From Alternaria dauci (Eukaryota > Ascomycota > Dothideomycetes > Pleosporales > Pleosporaceae): a stretch of DNA of 64,000 bases. Under the pieces are notes generated by a model, which worked only from the letters and a program-made list of their open reading frames with translations, was not told where the DNA came from and made no database searches. The stretch lies in NCBI RefSeq assembly GCF_042100115.1, contig NC_091275.1, positions 1 through 64,000 of the forward strand. Direction: 5' to 3'. Shown one piece after another: positions 18,991 to 30,340 of the stretch (its first letter is position 1; each line of letters opens with the position of its first letter). The position numbers and the translations under genes were made by a program.

Positions 18991-21900
18991 CTACACTGGG
19001 GACTCCTGTATAATAGTATGACATCGGTCAACCCATGCATAATCAGAACTACCAAACACGCATTGAATAAAACCTTTAGCATCGCTCCGTAGTCGCATTA
19101 ACTCTGTACGTCTCTTCTCAAGAACGGAATCATAGTTGATCGCTATGTCGCTGTTCCTTGGGGAGTCTCGACGCCCACTAGTAACCCGAATCCATTGCAG
19201 TTGTCGAAGGAAGCGGTTGTTGCAACCTTTGTGCTCTACCCCAGATAGTACTATGTTAGCAATGCTTCTTACTTGGGAAAAGGGCCTCTCTTAGGGAAGT
19301 CTTACCAATCTTCTTCGTCATCTCCCGTACCGAAAGCACCCAACCATCGTCTTCCTCCGACGGGAAGTAATCTGGTCGAAGAGACCAGAGCATTCTTGTT
19401 ACCAAGGCGGCCGCAAACATTTCAGAGTTCTTGGTTGGTCCTTTGGAAAACTCAGTCGCATTCACCGCTACAGTAGGGGTAGCTGAAGAGGATGCAAGGG
19501 TTAACACCAACATGAGCATTAGATCGCATTTTGGCTGACCTAAGCACTCGATGAGGCACTGACGTGCTCTGTGGTAGTGTTCACGAACCTTCTGATTCAT
19601 GCCGGACTTTGAGAACTGGCCGTCCAACTGCTGAAAACCTTTTTCAACTAGCGGCGGGATGGCGTTAAAAGGGATTTGGCAACCAAAGTCGATAGTACTC
19701 TTTGTTTGCGAGCGCCGCTTTGCTTGGTGTACTGCCTCAATCGCTGCCCGCTTGAGGCTGCCCGGTCTCGCCGCTATAGCGGATGGGGCCGGAACGTTAC
19801 CGACTAGCCGCGTCATTCTCCGGTAGCTCAATCGGCCATGGTATGAACCAGGCACACAGTCAATGCGGCACGCCGCTAGAGCTGACATTATGGCGCTGAT
19901 CCAGTATTCCTCCTTCATCGCCTTGGCCCTGGCGTGTTGCACGGCAGCGCGTAACACAGTGAACCAGCTCGCGTTCTTTGAAAAGAGGTAGCTACTAGAT
20001 TGGCCATGGCTGTTAACACACTCCCAGTAGAGCTCTTGCGCAAAGTCGCGTCGCGTCTGGCTTCTCAAACCCGAAGTCGCTTCTGGATAAAAGACAGGAA
20101 AGATCGACTCGTACTCCCTGTACTGTGTTAGCGGCTGATATTTGAAACGCTAATTGCACGAACCCTGCAGAGAAGGGGTGCTCGCTTTCAGCCCAACGCG
20201 TCACCTGCTCTTGCGCCTCCTGTCGTGCCTGCAGTGTTGTTAGGCTTACGCTTTGAGCATTGCCCCGTCCGCCCTTGTTCAGAGCGCGATAGAATTGGTG
20301 TGTTACGAAAGCGATTGTCTGCGGCTTCCACATCTCTTCGAGCACCTCTACTAGGAACTCTTCTGCGCCACGAGGCCCTTTACCTGTGAGCCCACCAAGC
20401 TCACGGAACCATACCTCGCTGTGACAATAAGCGGCAACCTGGGGCCCATAGTGGTGGCGAATGGAAGCAACGTGCATCATAATAGGTCGTCCATTGTCCA
20501 TGCGCGGCCAACGCACTAGGTTAGCATGGCCACTGCCTTGCAGATTGAGCATGTTGGGGTCGATAAACGGCCACCCACCCTGCTCAATGCTTTCTATGGT
20601 GCAGAGAGGCCCGAGCACTGAGCCCACTAAAGACCGGGGGAACCCAGTAAAGCAGTAGCTGCCAAGGCGATCGAATGCGGCCACACCTTCCGCTAGGGCA
20701 AAAGGCAGCCCTTTAGAGCCAGCAGCCTTGAAGCGACGATAAAACTCGTCTGATGCGTGCGCGAACAGACTAGCAAAGGAGGAGAGAACCTTTGGAAAGA
20801 TGCGTTCTTTGAACGCGAAGAGGACATCAATGTAGGTAGGTTGTTCCAGCGAGAAGTACCGGATTAGCTGGAGGATAGGTTGAAGCACTGTCGCAAAATT
20901 CCGTTGACCGTCAGCTAACTGCGACACCTGCACAGACAGAACTTGCTCCATCCTAAACGCGTACAGTTCTTCCTTTATAGCGGCTTTAATCCGCTGTTGC
21001 TCGCGAGCGAACGGTTGGGAAGACGTAGGGTTATCAGGAGTCTGTTCGCCTCGCAATTTCCGCAGTAAACGCTGCCGCTTCGCCGCTACCCGAGGGTTTA
21101 GGTTGCCATCCTGATCTGGCAGCGTCAGGGCAGCCGTGGCAATGCCCTTGGTAGCAAGTAAGTTGCCGGGGCTATGGCGTATAGTTCGCTTAATGTTGGA
21201 GTACGCCTGAAAATAACCACTAGTCAACACGCTCGCACCGTTGTTCTGATAGCTCATGTTGTCCTCCATTACAGCGAGCACGTTGTCGCGTAGGAATGCT
21301 GGGGGCTGCGCGGAGGAGAAGTTGCCGTACGATGGATGGAAGGCAAGAGGGTAGAAGGTAAAGTCGCGCGGGTGTTGGTATTGGCGAACAACGTTGTTGC
21401 GATTGGCAAGGAGGCAGCGCGCAGGTGCGAGAATGACACCGACGTCATTAGAGGCGTTAGGGAGGTTGGAAGATGCTATTGAGTGGATGTCGACCGCTAG
21501 CGCGTAGGAGACCGTCTCAATGCTCTCCAGTCTATACTTGTCCTCTAGTGCGCGTAGAAGATCCTGTGTGTAGTTATCAAACGGCTGTTGATGGTCGTGC
21601 GGCGGGGGAATTGGATCGCCTGTTTGTGTACCGCTCTGTGGGGGCGTAGCCCCCTCTGCGCCGCCTTCGGACCTAGCCGCCGCGTCTTCAGAGTTAGATA
21701 AATCATTCTGAGAGTTTGGTAAATCATTCCCAGAGTTTGACAAATCATTCCCAGAATCAGACGTCTCGCTATCAGAGTCAGACGTCTCGTCATCAGAGTC
21801 AGACGTCTCGTCATCAGAGTCAGACGTCTCGTCATCAGGGCGCAACCGGGTTTCCTTAGGCAGACTATTGAGTTGCTCAGTAGACAACTCAATTGGAAGG

Positions 21901-22866
21901 TTCTGCCCGTAGTCATACGCATGGAACGCTGGCAGGTTCTCAGTCCAGAACGGATCCTGCGTGTTCTTGCGCACGTACTCTGGCCACCCTTCCATGAACT
22001 GCTCCTGGAACGTTTCCCACTTGACGATTGAGATCGATTGCGACTGGGGTCCATCCAATTTCCAAGAAGCCTCAACACCCTCTCCAAGTAATACGCCTGT
22101 AAGGAAGACTTTCTTAATGTACGACGTAAGGAACAGGGCATGGGAGGGTTTGAGAGCGCTGTGCTCAGACGCCTTCTCGCGGCGTTTGCGACGTTCGCTG
22201 CCTGACAGAAGAGGGTCTACTGTGCTATCGACAGGGTGCATAACAATAAACCAAGATTCGCGCGTTCCACCCTTTGCAAGACGGAAGGTACGATGCTCCA
22301 TATCAAACGACAGTCCGTGGCTGTGTTTAGCGCTGTATGGAGCTCGCCAGTGTTTAAAGCTGATTGTTACGTGGTCGAAGAACGTAGAGAACTTCACAAT
22401 GGGTTGGAGCGGCCGGCCGATGATAATGATAAGGTCGAGGTGGAACTCAGGGATAAATTTGTCCTCAGGCTTGGCTGGTCGGGACCCAACGCGCCTCGAT
22501 CCGTAGTCTATCGTGTATCGCTTCTGCAGCATTCCAATAGCCTTACTGCCGTTAAATTCGGGGCTGTCTATCATCTTGATAAATCCCTTCACTACTACGT
22601 AGTTACTATATGCGTACAAGTAGGATGCTCTTAAACTCACCAGGTAGTCGGTGGTCACCTCCGCTGTGGTCAATAGCCCAGGTAAGTTGATTATTCGCTA
22701 TTGCGTCTTCGTCCCCAAGGCTGCTCTCGTGGTATTCTTCTCCATCATGCTCGTCAGGTTCTCTATCGTGCTCATCAGGTTGCACATCTTGGTACAGGCC
22801 GTCCTCCTCTCCAGCACTGCTGTTATCGTAATCGCTATCGTTTTGTTGTGCAAGATCTAAAGACAT
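18991..22866 (-). CDS. Gene E: unknown protein, four exons, about 1234 residues
   Basis: I read one spliced gene here: exons 22641-22866, 20205-22594, 19306-20149 and 18991-19235, with introns of 46 nt (GTGAGT...CGTAG), 55 nt (GTGACG...ATTAG) and 70 nt (GTAAGA...TTGCTAACA...GGTAG). Exon lengths sum to 3705 nt, an exact number of codons, and the phase fits at every junction. The first exon encodes an acidic start (MSLDLAQQNDSDYDNSS). DETSDSD heptads followed by NDLSNS-type repeats lie in the middle; globular parts lie before and after, and the last exon encodes a basic tail. No family is recognised; no membrane segment is seen. The start is the ATG at 22866 because the upstream open frame begins at a GTG. 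Intron 1 could alternatively use an acceptor 3 nt later, and intron 3 a second GTAAGA donor 33 nt downstream. The C-terminal exon is the least certain. Confidence 0.72.
21751..21840 (-). repeat. 21-bp heptad-coding repeat in gene E
   Basis: Three perfect 21-bp units encode DETSDSD, followed by a variant SETSDSG and further NDLSNS-like hexads. The tract is acidic, serine-rich and probably disordered, with many possible CK2 sites. Unit 2 carries one more copy, which makes its gene E seven residues longer. Confidence 0.9.
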
Positions 22867-22998
22867 GATGATAAGAACAGTATTATATAAAATAGTACGT
22901 TGGCTAAGGGCTGAGGATCTTGTAGGGTAGATCGATAGATGATGATCGAGAATCACAATATCCAGTGCAGAGGAAAGAGGAGAGGAACAGTGTCTATT

Positions 22999-23014
22999 GG
23001 GTTAGGGCTAGGGT
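22999..23014. promoter_or_regulatory. Telobox-like GGGTTAGGGCTAGGGT upstream of gene E
   Basis: The short spacer between the stop of gene F (23025) and the start of gene E (22866) contains GGGTTAGGGCTAGGGT, two telomere-like hexamers in a row. In fungi, TTAGGG boxes in promoters are bound by Tbf1-type factors that also coat subtelomeric DNA. Function here is inferred from sequence only. Confidence 0.4.
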
Positions 23015-23024
23015 CAGATACGGA

Positions 23025-25292
23025 TTACTTCCTCCAAGCCCCTCGTTGTTTCTGTCGAGTCTTTTCGCTTGGAGAAGCACTGCCCTCTACAGCTACCTGG
23101 TCGCCAAGGGTGTGTTTCTTACGGTGTTTCTTTCGGGTCTTTTCGCTTAGAGAAGCACTGCCCTTTACAGCTACCTGGTCGCTAAGGGTGCGTTTCTGAC
23201 GGTGTTTCTCTCGGGCTGCAGCAAGGTCGCTTAGACTCAAGTCCTCAATCCCCCTGTTTTGAACTTTGGTCTGCTGGGATGCCTTGGGTATGCGCGGCTC
23301 AGTTGAGGGGTGAGAAATTAGCTCTGGGGTAAGCTGGTCCGAACTCGACCGTGCTGAAACGCTACGTGCCGCTTCAGAGACTGTCAGATTGAGCTCTCTC
23401 TCTCTGCTAGACTCGGCGTTAGAGTGCCTTGCGGGCAGCGGAACCTCTTGACTTGTATTATCAGAGTCTTCTAGAGTGTGTCTAGACATCCATTCAGTGA
23501 TTGCGACCTGAATTGTCTCTAGCAAGTCGTTTGCTGCCCTAGTAGACTGGAGCGCAGGTTCGTTGACGACTTCAGGGACCTGACAGATAGCATCACACGC
23601 GATTTGTGCGATTGTAGGCGTTCGCGCTATGTAGGTATCGCTTTGAATTAGGCACGCCAAGTGCTTGTTGTGCAAGGTTGGCCCTGTGAAACTGGTCACA
23701 ATTGACAGCAGTTCTCTCCACACCTTATGCTGGAAGCGTGCGCCGTAGTTCTTGATCTCTGCACTTGGGTACTCGTCAATATAGCGGTCTAGTATAGAGC
23801 TTGTGAATGCTTCCGCATTTTGCTGTACGTGTTGCAGTACTTCTTGTTGGAGGTCAAGAGATTTTTGATCAGCCTGGCCGGCATGCCTGCTCTGCAGCAC
23901 GGGCACTAGATACTTCCGCAGTGCGGGTTTGTTGTTGTCGCTGTCAGACACCTTGGCGGATCCGCTGTTTACCCATTGGCTGACGTGGGTCATAATACTC
24001 CTCATAAGCTTCCCCTCTTTCTTCGGGGTTTTTAAGAGAGCGAGGATGTTTGTGTACGTGTGTGTGGGCTTTGAAAGTACAGTGGAGTATAGCGCATGGT
24101 AGGCCTCATTGCTTAGAGTTGGGAAGAAGCCCTGCCGGCGCGTATGGGAAGGGCCAGGATCCTTGTCTAACTCCTCGCCAGGGTAGAACAGGTCTTGTAC
24201 GTCATGGGGACTTCGTGCCTGGGGCAGGCTAGCTAGCGTGTTCCAGTCTGCTAAACTGGCGTCAACCCCATACTGCTTTCGAATAGATGTAGAGATGCGA
24301 AGTACGTTCTCAAACGCAGCGAACCAATGCTAGACAGTAGATTAGCAAGACAGGTCAGAGTATTTCGGCGGCGGGTTACACATACGTCATCTATCCGACA
24401 ACTAGCCATCCACTCAAAAGTGGAGAGATTAAACGTTGCCTGCCCAATTGCGGTAGAACACCAACGCGTAAGCAGGGGCTGCCAGTTTTGATTTCTCCAC
24501 AGGGTAACTAGCCGCCGTATTGGGAACTTGACGCGGCTACTAAGCTGAAGATGCTCTCTCATCTCTTTCTCAACTGACTTGCTTGAGCCTTGAAAGAGAT
24601 TGGCGTTTGTGCAGAACAGGCTGGTTAACTCGGACCATATCTGGCCATGATTGTCAGGGAGCGTAATATCGGCCCGATTCGCCCGAAGTTTAACACGAGT
24701 GTCTGGTGGTAGCGTGTCTAAAAAGGTTAGGGGCTGTTGTTCACAGTACGCGCGTTAAGGGGCACCCGCCTTTATCGTAGATGCGGCACACCCACCACCT
24801 CTCCTCTTCTCCTAACTGCCGAAGGCGAAGATACTCTTTGAATGCCTCTACACGATGGTGACCCGTAATAAGTTCCGCTGTCCCTCCAGTCACGCTTTTC
24901 CAGCTCTTGAACGACGGCCATTCCAATCCTTCCTTATCCGCAAACGTGGCAGAAGTAACTGTGCTCTGAGCTGGCAATTCCACCTTCAGATGATGAAGCA
25001 TCTGCTCTACGTGTTCCTTAGAACAGGCAATCTGCAGTTGGTGGCTAGGGTCTCGTCGAAGAATACCAGTTTCGTTAAAGATCTCGCAGAGGCGGCGCTG
25101 GTGTGCTGTGTCAATAGACCTATTGACACCAAAACTCCATTCTGCGCTAAGCGCATCGATTGGAAACTTCGCTATAGCGAGTAGGTATGGCGCAGCTTGT
25201 TCGTGGATAGGAGTTGTCTCTTCAATCTCTGGATCATTCGTACGCTGCCGTTTGCTGTTTTTGGTTAAAACGTTTGCTAGAGGGCGCTTCAT
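23025..25292 (-). CDS. Gene F: ParB-like domain protein, spliced
   Basis: The ATG at 25292 opens a 183-residue frame. It has a basic patch (KNSKRQR), then FPIDAL and a later GHHRVEAF at residues 144-151, the spacing and GxHR motif of ParB/Spo0J-like nuclease-fold domains. The coding sequence continues in another frame (from about 24733) and then, through a canonical 56-nt intron at 24330-24385 (GTATGT...TGCTAATC...TCTAG), into the frame that ends at 23025. The first join is unclear: either a 58-nt intron at 24734-24791 (GTGTGC...ACAACAG; total 717 residues), which would delete VCRIYDKGG, or a one-base frameshift near 24750. The C-terminus is lysine-rich with a repeated DQVAV.GSAS segment. ParB-fold proteins bind or cut DNA; a nuclear role on the element itself is inferred. 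Stop to gene E start is 158 bp. Confidence 0.65.
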
Positions 25293-25450
25293 TGCAACGT
25301 TGTTAGAAAGAACACAGAAACTAAGGTAAGTGGAAAAGAGATAAGAGAAGGTAAGAAAGCAATAGAGAGGTACTACACAAGGTATAAGTAGGCGAGAAGC
25401 CGTCTATTCTTGCATAGGCCGCTGTAAGTCTAGCGGTGAGTGTTAGTCAC
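25293..25450. other. Upstream region of gene F
   Basis: This short unique spacer between the gene F start codon and the GC-rich 34-bp array is the presumed promoter. I see no distinct motif. Confidence 0.5.
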
Positions 25451-27268
25451 TCTCGCCCCCAAGGGCAGCACCTTACGGCAATCCGCGGCTACTATCTCGC
25501 CCCTGGGGGCAGCACTCTACGCCTACTATCTCGCCCCCGGGGGCAGCACTCTACGGCTACTATCTCGCCCCCGGGGGCAGCACTCTACGGCTACTATCTC
25601 GCCCCTGGGGGCAGCACTCTACGGCTACTATCTCGCCCCCGGGGGCAGCACTCTACGGCTACTATCTCGCCCCTGGGGGCAGCACTCTACGGCTACTATC
25701 TCGCCCCCGGGGGTAGTAACTTACAGCAACTTGCCGCAACCCGCGCCTACTATCTCGCCCCTGGGGGCAGCACTCTACGCCTACTATCTCGCCCCCGGGG
25801 GCAGCACTCTACGGCTACTATCTCGCCCCCGGGGGCAGCACTCTACGGCTACTATCTCGCCCCTGGGGGCAGCACTCTACGGCTACTATCTCGCCCCTAG
25901 GGGCAGCACTCTACGGCTACTATCTCGCCCCTGGGGGCAGTAACTTACAGCAACTTGCAGCAACCCGCGCCTACTATCTCGCCCCTGGGGGCAGCACTCT
26001 ACGGCTACTATCTCGCCCCCGGGGGCAGCACTCTACGGCTACTATCTCGCCCCTGGGGGCAGCACTCTACGGCTACTATCTCGCCCCCGGGGGTAGTAAC
26101 TTACAGCAACTTGCCGCAACCCGCGCCTACTATCTCGCCCCTGGGGGCAGCACTCTACGCCTACTATCTCGCCCCCGGGGGCAGCACTCTACGGCTACTA
26201 TCTCGCCCCCGGGGGCAGCACTCTACGGCTACTATCTCGCCCCTGGGGGCAGCACTCTACGGCTACTATCTCGCCCCTAGGGGCAGCACTCTACGGCTAC
26301 TATCTCGCCCCTGGGGGCAGTAACTTGCAGCAACTTGCAGCAACCCGCGCCTACTATCTCGCCCCTGGGGGCAGCACTCTACGGCTACTATCTCGCCCCC
26401 GGGGGCAGCAACTTGTAGTAACTTGCAGCAACCCGCGCCTACTATCTCGCCCCTGGGGGCAGCACTCTACGCCTACTATCTCGCCCCCAGGGGCAGCAAC
26501 TTACCGCAACCCGCGCCTACTATCTCGCCCCTAGGGGCAGCACTCTACGGCTACTATCTCGCCCCTAGGGGCAGCACTCTACGCCTACTATCTCGCCCCC
26601 AGGGGCAGCAACTTGCCGCAACCCGCGCCTACTATCTCGCCCCTGGGGGCAGCACTCTACGGCTACTATCTCGCCCCTAGGGGCAGCACTCCACGGCTAC
26701 TATCTCGCCCCCAGGGGCAGCACTCTACGGCTACTATCTCGCCCCTGGGGGCAGCACTCTACGGCTACTATCTCGCCCCCGGGGGCAGCACTCTACGGCT
26801 ACTATCTCGCCCCTGGGGGCAGCACTCTACGGCTACTATCTCGCCCCTGGGGGTAGCACTCTACGGCTACTATCTCGCCCCCGGGGGCAGCACTCTACGG
26901 CTACTATCTCGCCCCCGGGGGTAGCACTCTACGGCTACTATCTCGCCCCTGGGGGCAGCACTCTACGGCTACTATCTCGCCCCCGGGGGCAGCACTCTAC
27001 GGCTACTATCTCGCCCCCGGGGGCAGCACTCTACGGCTACTATCTCGCCCCTGGGGGCAGCACTCTACGGCTACTATCTCGCCCCCGGGGGCAGCACTCT
27101 ACGGCTACTATCTTGCCCCTGGGGGCAGCACTCTACGCCTACTATCTCGCCCCCGGGGGTAGCAACTTGCAGTAACTTGCAGCAACCCGCGCCTACTATC
27201 TCGCCCCTGGGGGCAGCACTCTACGCCTACTATCTCGCCCCTAAGGGTAGTACTCTATAGATACTATC
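25451..27268. repeat. GC-rich 34-bp array, about 53 units
   Basis: The 34-bp units contain CTCGCCCCYGGGGGCAGCA followed by CTCTACGGCTACTAT. The GCCCCCGGGGGC core is a perfect 12-bp palindrome in many units and GCCCCTAGGGGC in others. At several points an insert with AGCAACTTGCMGCAACCCGCG interrupts the series, giving a larger repeat of several hundred bases (for example 25710-25760 and 26090-26130). The long open frames across it arise because 34 is not a multiple of 3 and stop codons are absent from the unit. Unit 2 has only about 24 copies. Confidence 0.93.
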
Positions 27269-27346
27269 TTACCCCTAGGGGTAGACCCCTATAGCTACTA
27301 TCCTACATCTAACCCTATACTAGTTATACTGTTTACCTCTATAGTA
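27269..27346. other. Degenerate junction between units 1 and 2
   Basis: The last 34-bp units decay to TACCCCTAGGGGTAGACCCC-type sequence and then to AT-rich DNA. Compared with intact units most changes are C to T or G to A. A single telomere-like CTAACCCTA lies near 27309. The next satellite then starts. The unit 2/3 junction has the same layout with a few substitutions. Confidence 0.7.
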
Positions 27347-27896
27347 TTTAGGGCTTCTTAGTTACTTAGGGCTTCTTAGTTATTTAGGGCTTCTTAGTTA
27401 CTTAAGGCTTCTTAGTTATTTAGGGCTTCTTAGTTACTTAAGGCTTCTTAGTTATTTAGGGCTTCTTAGTTACTTAGGGCTTCTTAGTTACTTAGGGCTT
27501 CTTAGTTATTTAGGGCTTCTTAGTTATTTAGGGCTTCTTAGTTACTTAGGGCTTCTTAGTTACTTAAGGCTTCTTAGTTATTTAGGGCTTCTTAGTTACT
27601 TAGGGCTTCTTAGTTACTTAGGGCTTCTTAGTTACTTAGGGCTTCTTAGTTACTTAGGGCTTCTTAGTTATTTAGGGCTTCTTAGTTATTTAGGGCTTCT
27701 TAGTTACTTAGGGCTTCTTAGTTACTTAAGGCTTCTTAGTTATTTAGGGCTTCTTAGTTACTTAGGGCTTCTTAGTTACTTAGGGCTTCTTAGTTACTTA
27801 GGGCTTCTTAGTTACTTAGGGCTTCTTAGTTACTTAAGGCTTCTTAGTTATTTAGGGCTTCTTAGTTACTTAGGGCTTCTTAGTTACTTAAGGCTT
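27347..27896. repeat. 18-bp satellite, unit 2, about 30 units
   Basis: Same TTAGGGCTTCTTAGTTAC satellite as next to the telomere, here interstitial between two units, with a similar share of TTAAGG variants. Confidence 0.95.
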
Positions 27897-29321
27897 TTAA
27901 GATTAATTTATATTAAAGTTAAAGTAAAATAGTAGTAAAGTTTATATTTATTTTATTCTTATAATATTATTAGCTATATAGTAATATAAATAATAAAACT
28001 ATATACTTTAGAAATAAATCTTACTATTAGTAATAAAGGATTTAAAAAACTATACTAACTATTACTTAAAATACTTAAAAACTCTTTTTTTAAATAAAAT
28101 AAAAAAAAATTTATTTTTACCTTAAATCTTTTATTAACTTTTAATAAATACTACTTTTAAAATTATTTCTTTCTACTAGTTTACTTAATTAAAAATAGCT
28201 ATATAGTTAGAAGTAGTATATAAAAGGCTATACTTAAGGAGCTATTATATAAGTATACTATTATTTTATTAAATAAGAAAAGAAGTTAAGGAAAGCTATA
28301 GTTTAAAAGTTATTTAGGAAGTAGTAGCTTAGAGTATTATTTATCTAGTATACTAGTATAGAATCTAAGTAAACTACTTACTACTTAGATTTTATAAATA
28401 GTATACTTTATATATATAACTAAGATCTTATTAAGGAATAAGCTAATTAAGTTTTAGCCTATTATATAGTAAGTTAATTAGAAGTAACTAGTTATTATAA
28501 AATAATAAATTATAAAAAACTACTTCTTATTTTTTAAATAACTATACTTAGTAGTTACTAATACTTTATTATACTTTTTTTTCTTAAAGAAAAAATACTA
28601 AATTTTTATAAAATATTTTTTATTTTAAAGTATTAAATATTTTATTCTTTTACTTTATAAATATCTTTATCTTAAATATAAGTTATACTCTTTTCTTCTT
28701 TTTATAAAGTAGTTAAAAGTTATTAAATCTAAGTAAACCTTTATATAAGAATATAGATAAATAAAAAAGTAAAAAAATCTTATTTAATATATTACTATAT
28801 ACTATATACTTACCCTTAGTTAAGTAAAATAAATAACTTTTTTTAAAAGGTTTCTTAATTATAGTAAAACTTTATAAATTCTTAATCTTTATTTAAGTTT
28901 TATATATAGTAGTATAAATTTCTTTTATAAAGATAATATAAGAAAGTCTTACTTAGTAGTAACTAGTATTTAGTTAATATAGCTTTAAACTATCTTTACT
29001 TATTACTTAATTAAATACTTAATAACTTTATTCTTACTTTAGTATTTATTATTCTACTTATTTAAATAAAATTTAATTTAACTAGCTTTATTTTATACTT
29101 TTTCTTTATTTATTACTTTATTATTATAAAGTAAAAGTAGTCTAGTTTTATTACTTCTATAGTAATATTATTAAATAATAAATAAGAAAGAAAAAAATTA
29201 ATTATTATAAATATATTTAGTAGAAAGTATATTTTTTAAAGATATAGTAAAAGGATTACTAACTATTTATACTAATAGATATATAAATTTTTAAAAGATT
29301 AGGTAATACTAACTTTAATAT
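27897..29321. other. AT-rich RIP-like block, unit 2
   Basis: Counterpart of 1285-2710. In the segment about 28215-28470 it has A or T at many sites where unit 1 has G or C (for example AAAAGGCTATACTTAAGG against AGGGGCTACGCTTAGGG), plus a few small indels. The rest is nearly identical to unit 1. Confidence 0.75.
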
Positions 29322-30340
29322 TTATTAAAAGTTACTATAATATAAACCTTAACTTACTATAATATAAACCTTAACTTACTATAATATAAACCTTAACTTA
29401 CTATAATATAAACCTTAACTTACTATAATATAAACCTTAACTTACTATAATATAAACCGTAACTTGCTGTAACATGAACCTTAACTTACTGTAACATCAA
29501 CCTTAACTTACGGCAACATCAACCGCAACTTACTGCAATATTAACCGCAACTTACTGTAACATGAACCTCAACTTGCTGCAACATAAACCTCAACTTGCT
29601 GCAACATCAACCGCAACTTGCTGCAACATAAACCTCAACTTGCTGCAACATGAACCTCAACTTGCTGCAACATAAACCTCAACTTGCTGCAACATGAACC
29701 TCAACTTGCGGCAACATCAACCGCAACTTGCTGCAACATCAACCGCAACTTGCTGCAACATGAACCTCAACTTGCGGCAACATCAACCGCAACTTGCTGC
29801 AACATGAACCTCAACTTGCTGCAACATGAACCTCAACTTGCTGCAACATCAACCGCAACTTGCTGCAACATGAACCTCAACTTGCTGCAACATTAACTGC
29901 AACTTGCTGTAACATTAACCGCAACTTGCTGTAATATGAACCTCAACTTGCGGCAACATCAACCGCAACTTGCTGCAACATTAACCGCAACTTGCTGCAA
30001 CATGAACCTCAACTTGCTGCAACATTAACCGCAACTTACTGCAACATCAACCGCAACTTGCTGCAACATGAACCTCAACTTGCTGCAACATCAACCGCAA
30101 CTTGCTGCAACATGAACCTCAACTTGCTGCAACATTAACTGCAACTTGCTGTAACATTAACCGCAACTTGCTGTAATATGAACCTCAACTTGCGGCAACA
30201 TCAACCGCAACTTGCTGCAACATTAACCGCAACTTGCTGCAACATGAACCTCAACTTGCTGCAACATTAACCGCAACTTACTGCAACATCAACCGCAACT
30301 TGCTGCAACATGAACCTCAACTTGCTGCAACATCAACCGT
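29322..30340. repeat. 22-bp minisatellite, unit 2
   Basis: Same length and unit order as in unit 1, including the AT-shifted left edge and the duplicated 242-bp block. The equal copy number contrasts with the other arrays. Confidence 0.93.

Larger units (their letters stand above)
158..27346. repeat. Subtelomeric unit 1 (complete, about 27.2 kb)
   Basis: This is the first full copy of the tandem unit. It runs from the 18-bp satellite through the AT-rich block, 22-bp array, genes A, B, D, E and F and the 34-bp array to the next satellite. Gene A, gene B outside its repeats, D and F recur at constant offsets in unit 2 (26611, 27123 and 27144 bases in successive segments). The offset steps are fully explained by repeat-number changes: +648 in gene B, -136 in the 68-bp array and +21 in gene E. 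The unit ends where TTAGGGCTTCTTAGTTAC repeats start again. Confidence 0.92.

Noticed and set aside
18991..20068. A separate 270-residue gene starting at 20068
   Set aside because: Its start is a TTG, its frame is open upstream to 20149, and it joins the preceding exon in phase through a 55-nt intron.
24741..25292. Bacterial contamination or a plasmid partition gene because of the ParB-like domain
   Set aside because: The coding sequence continues through a canonical fungal intron and lies inside the repeated fungal unit.
25436..26924. Open frames of repeated YYLAPGGSTLRLLSRP-like peptides
   Set aside because: They come from the stop-free 34-bp unit read in successive frames; there is no start context, no conservation of ends and no other coding sign.
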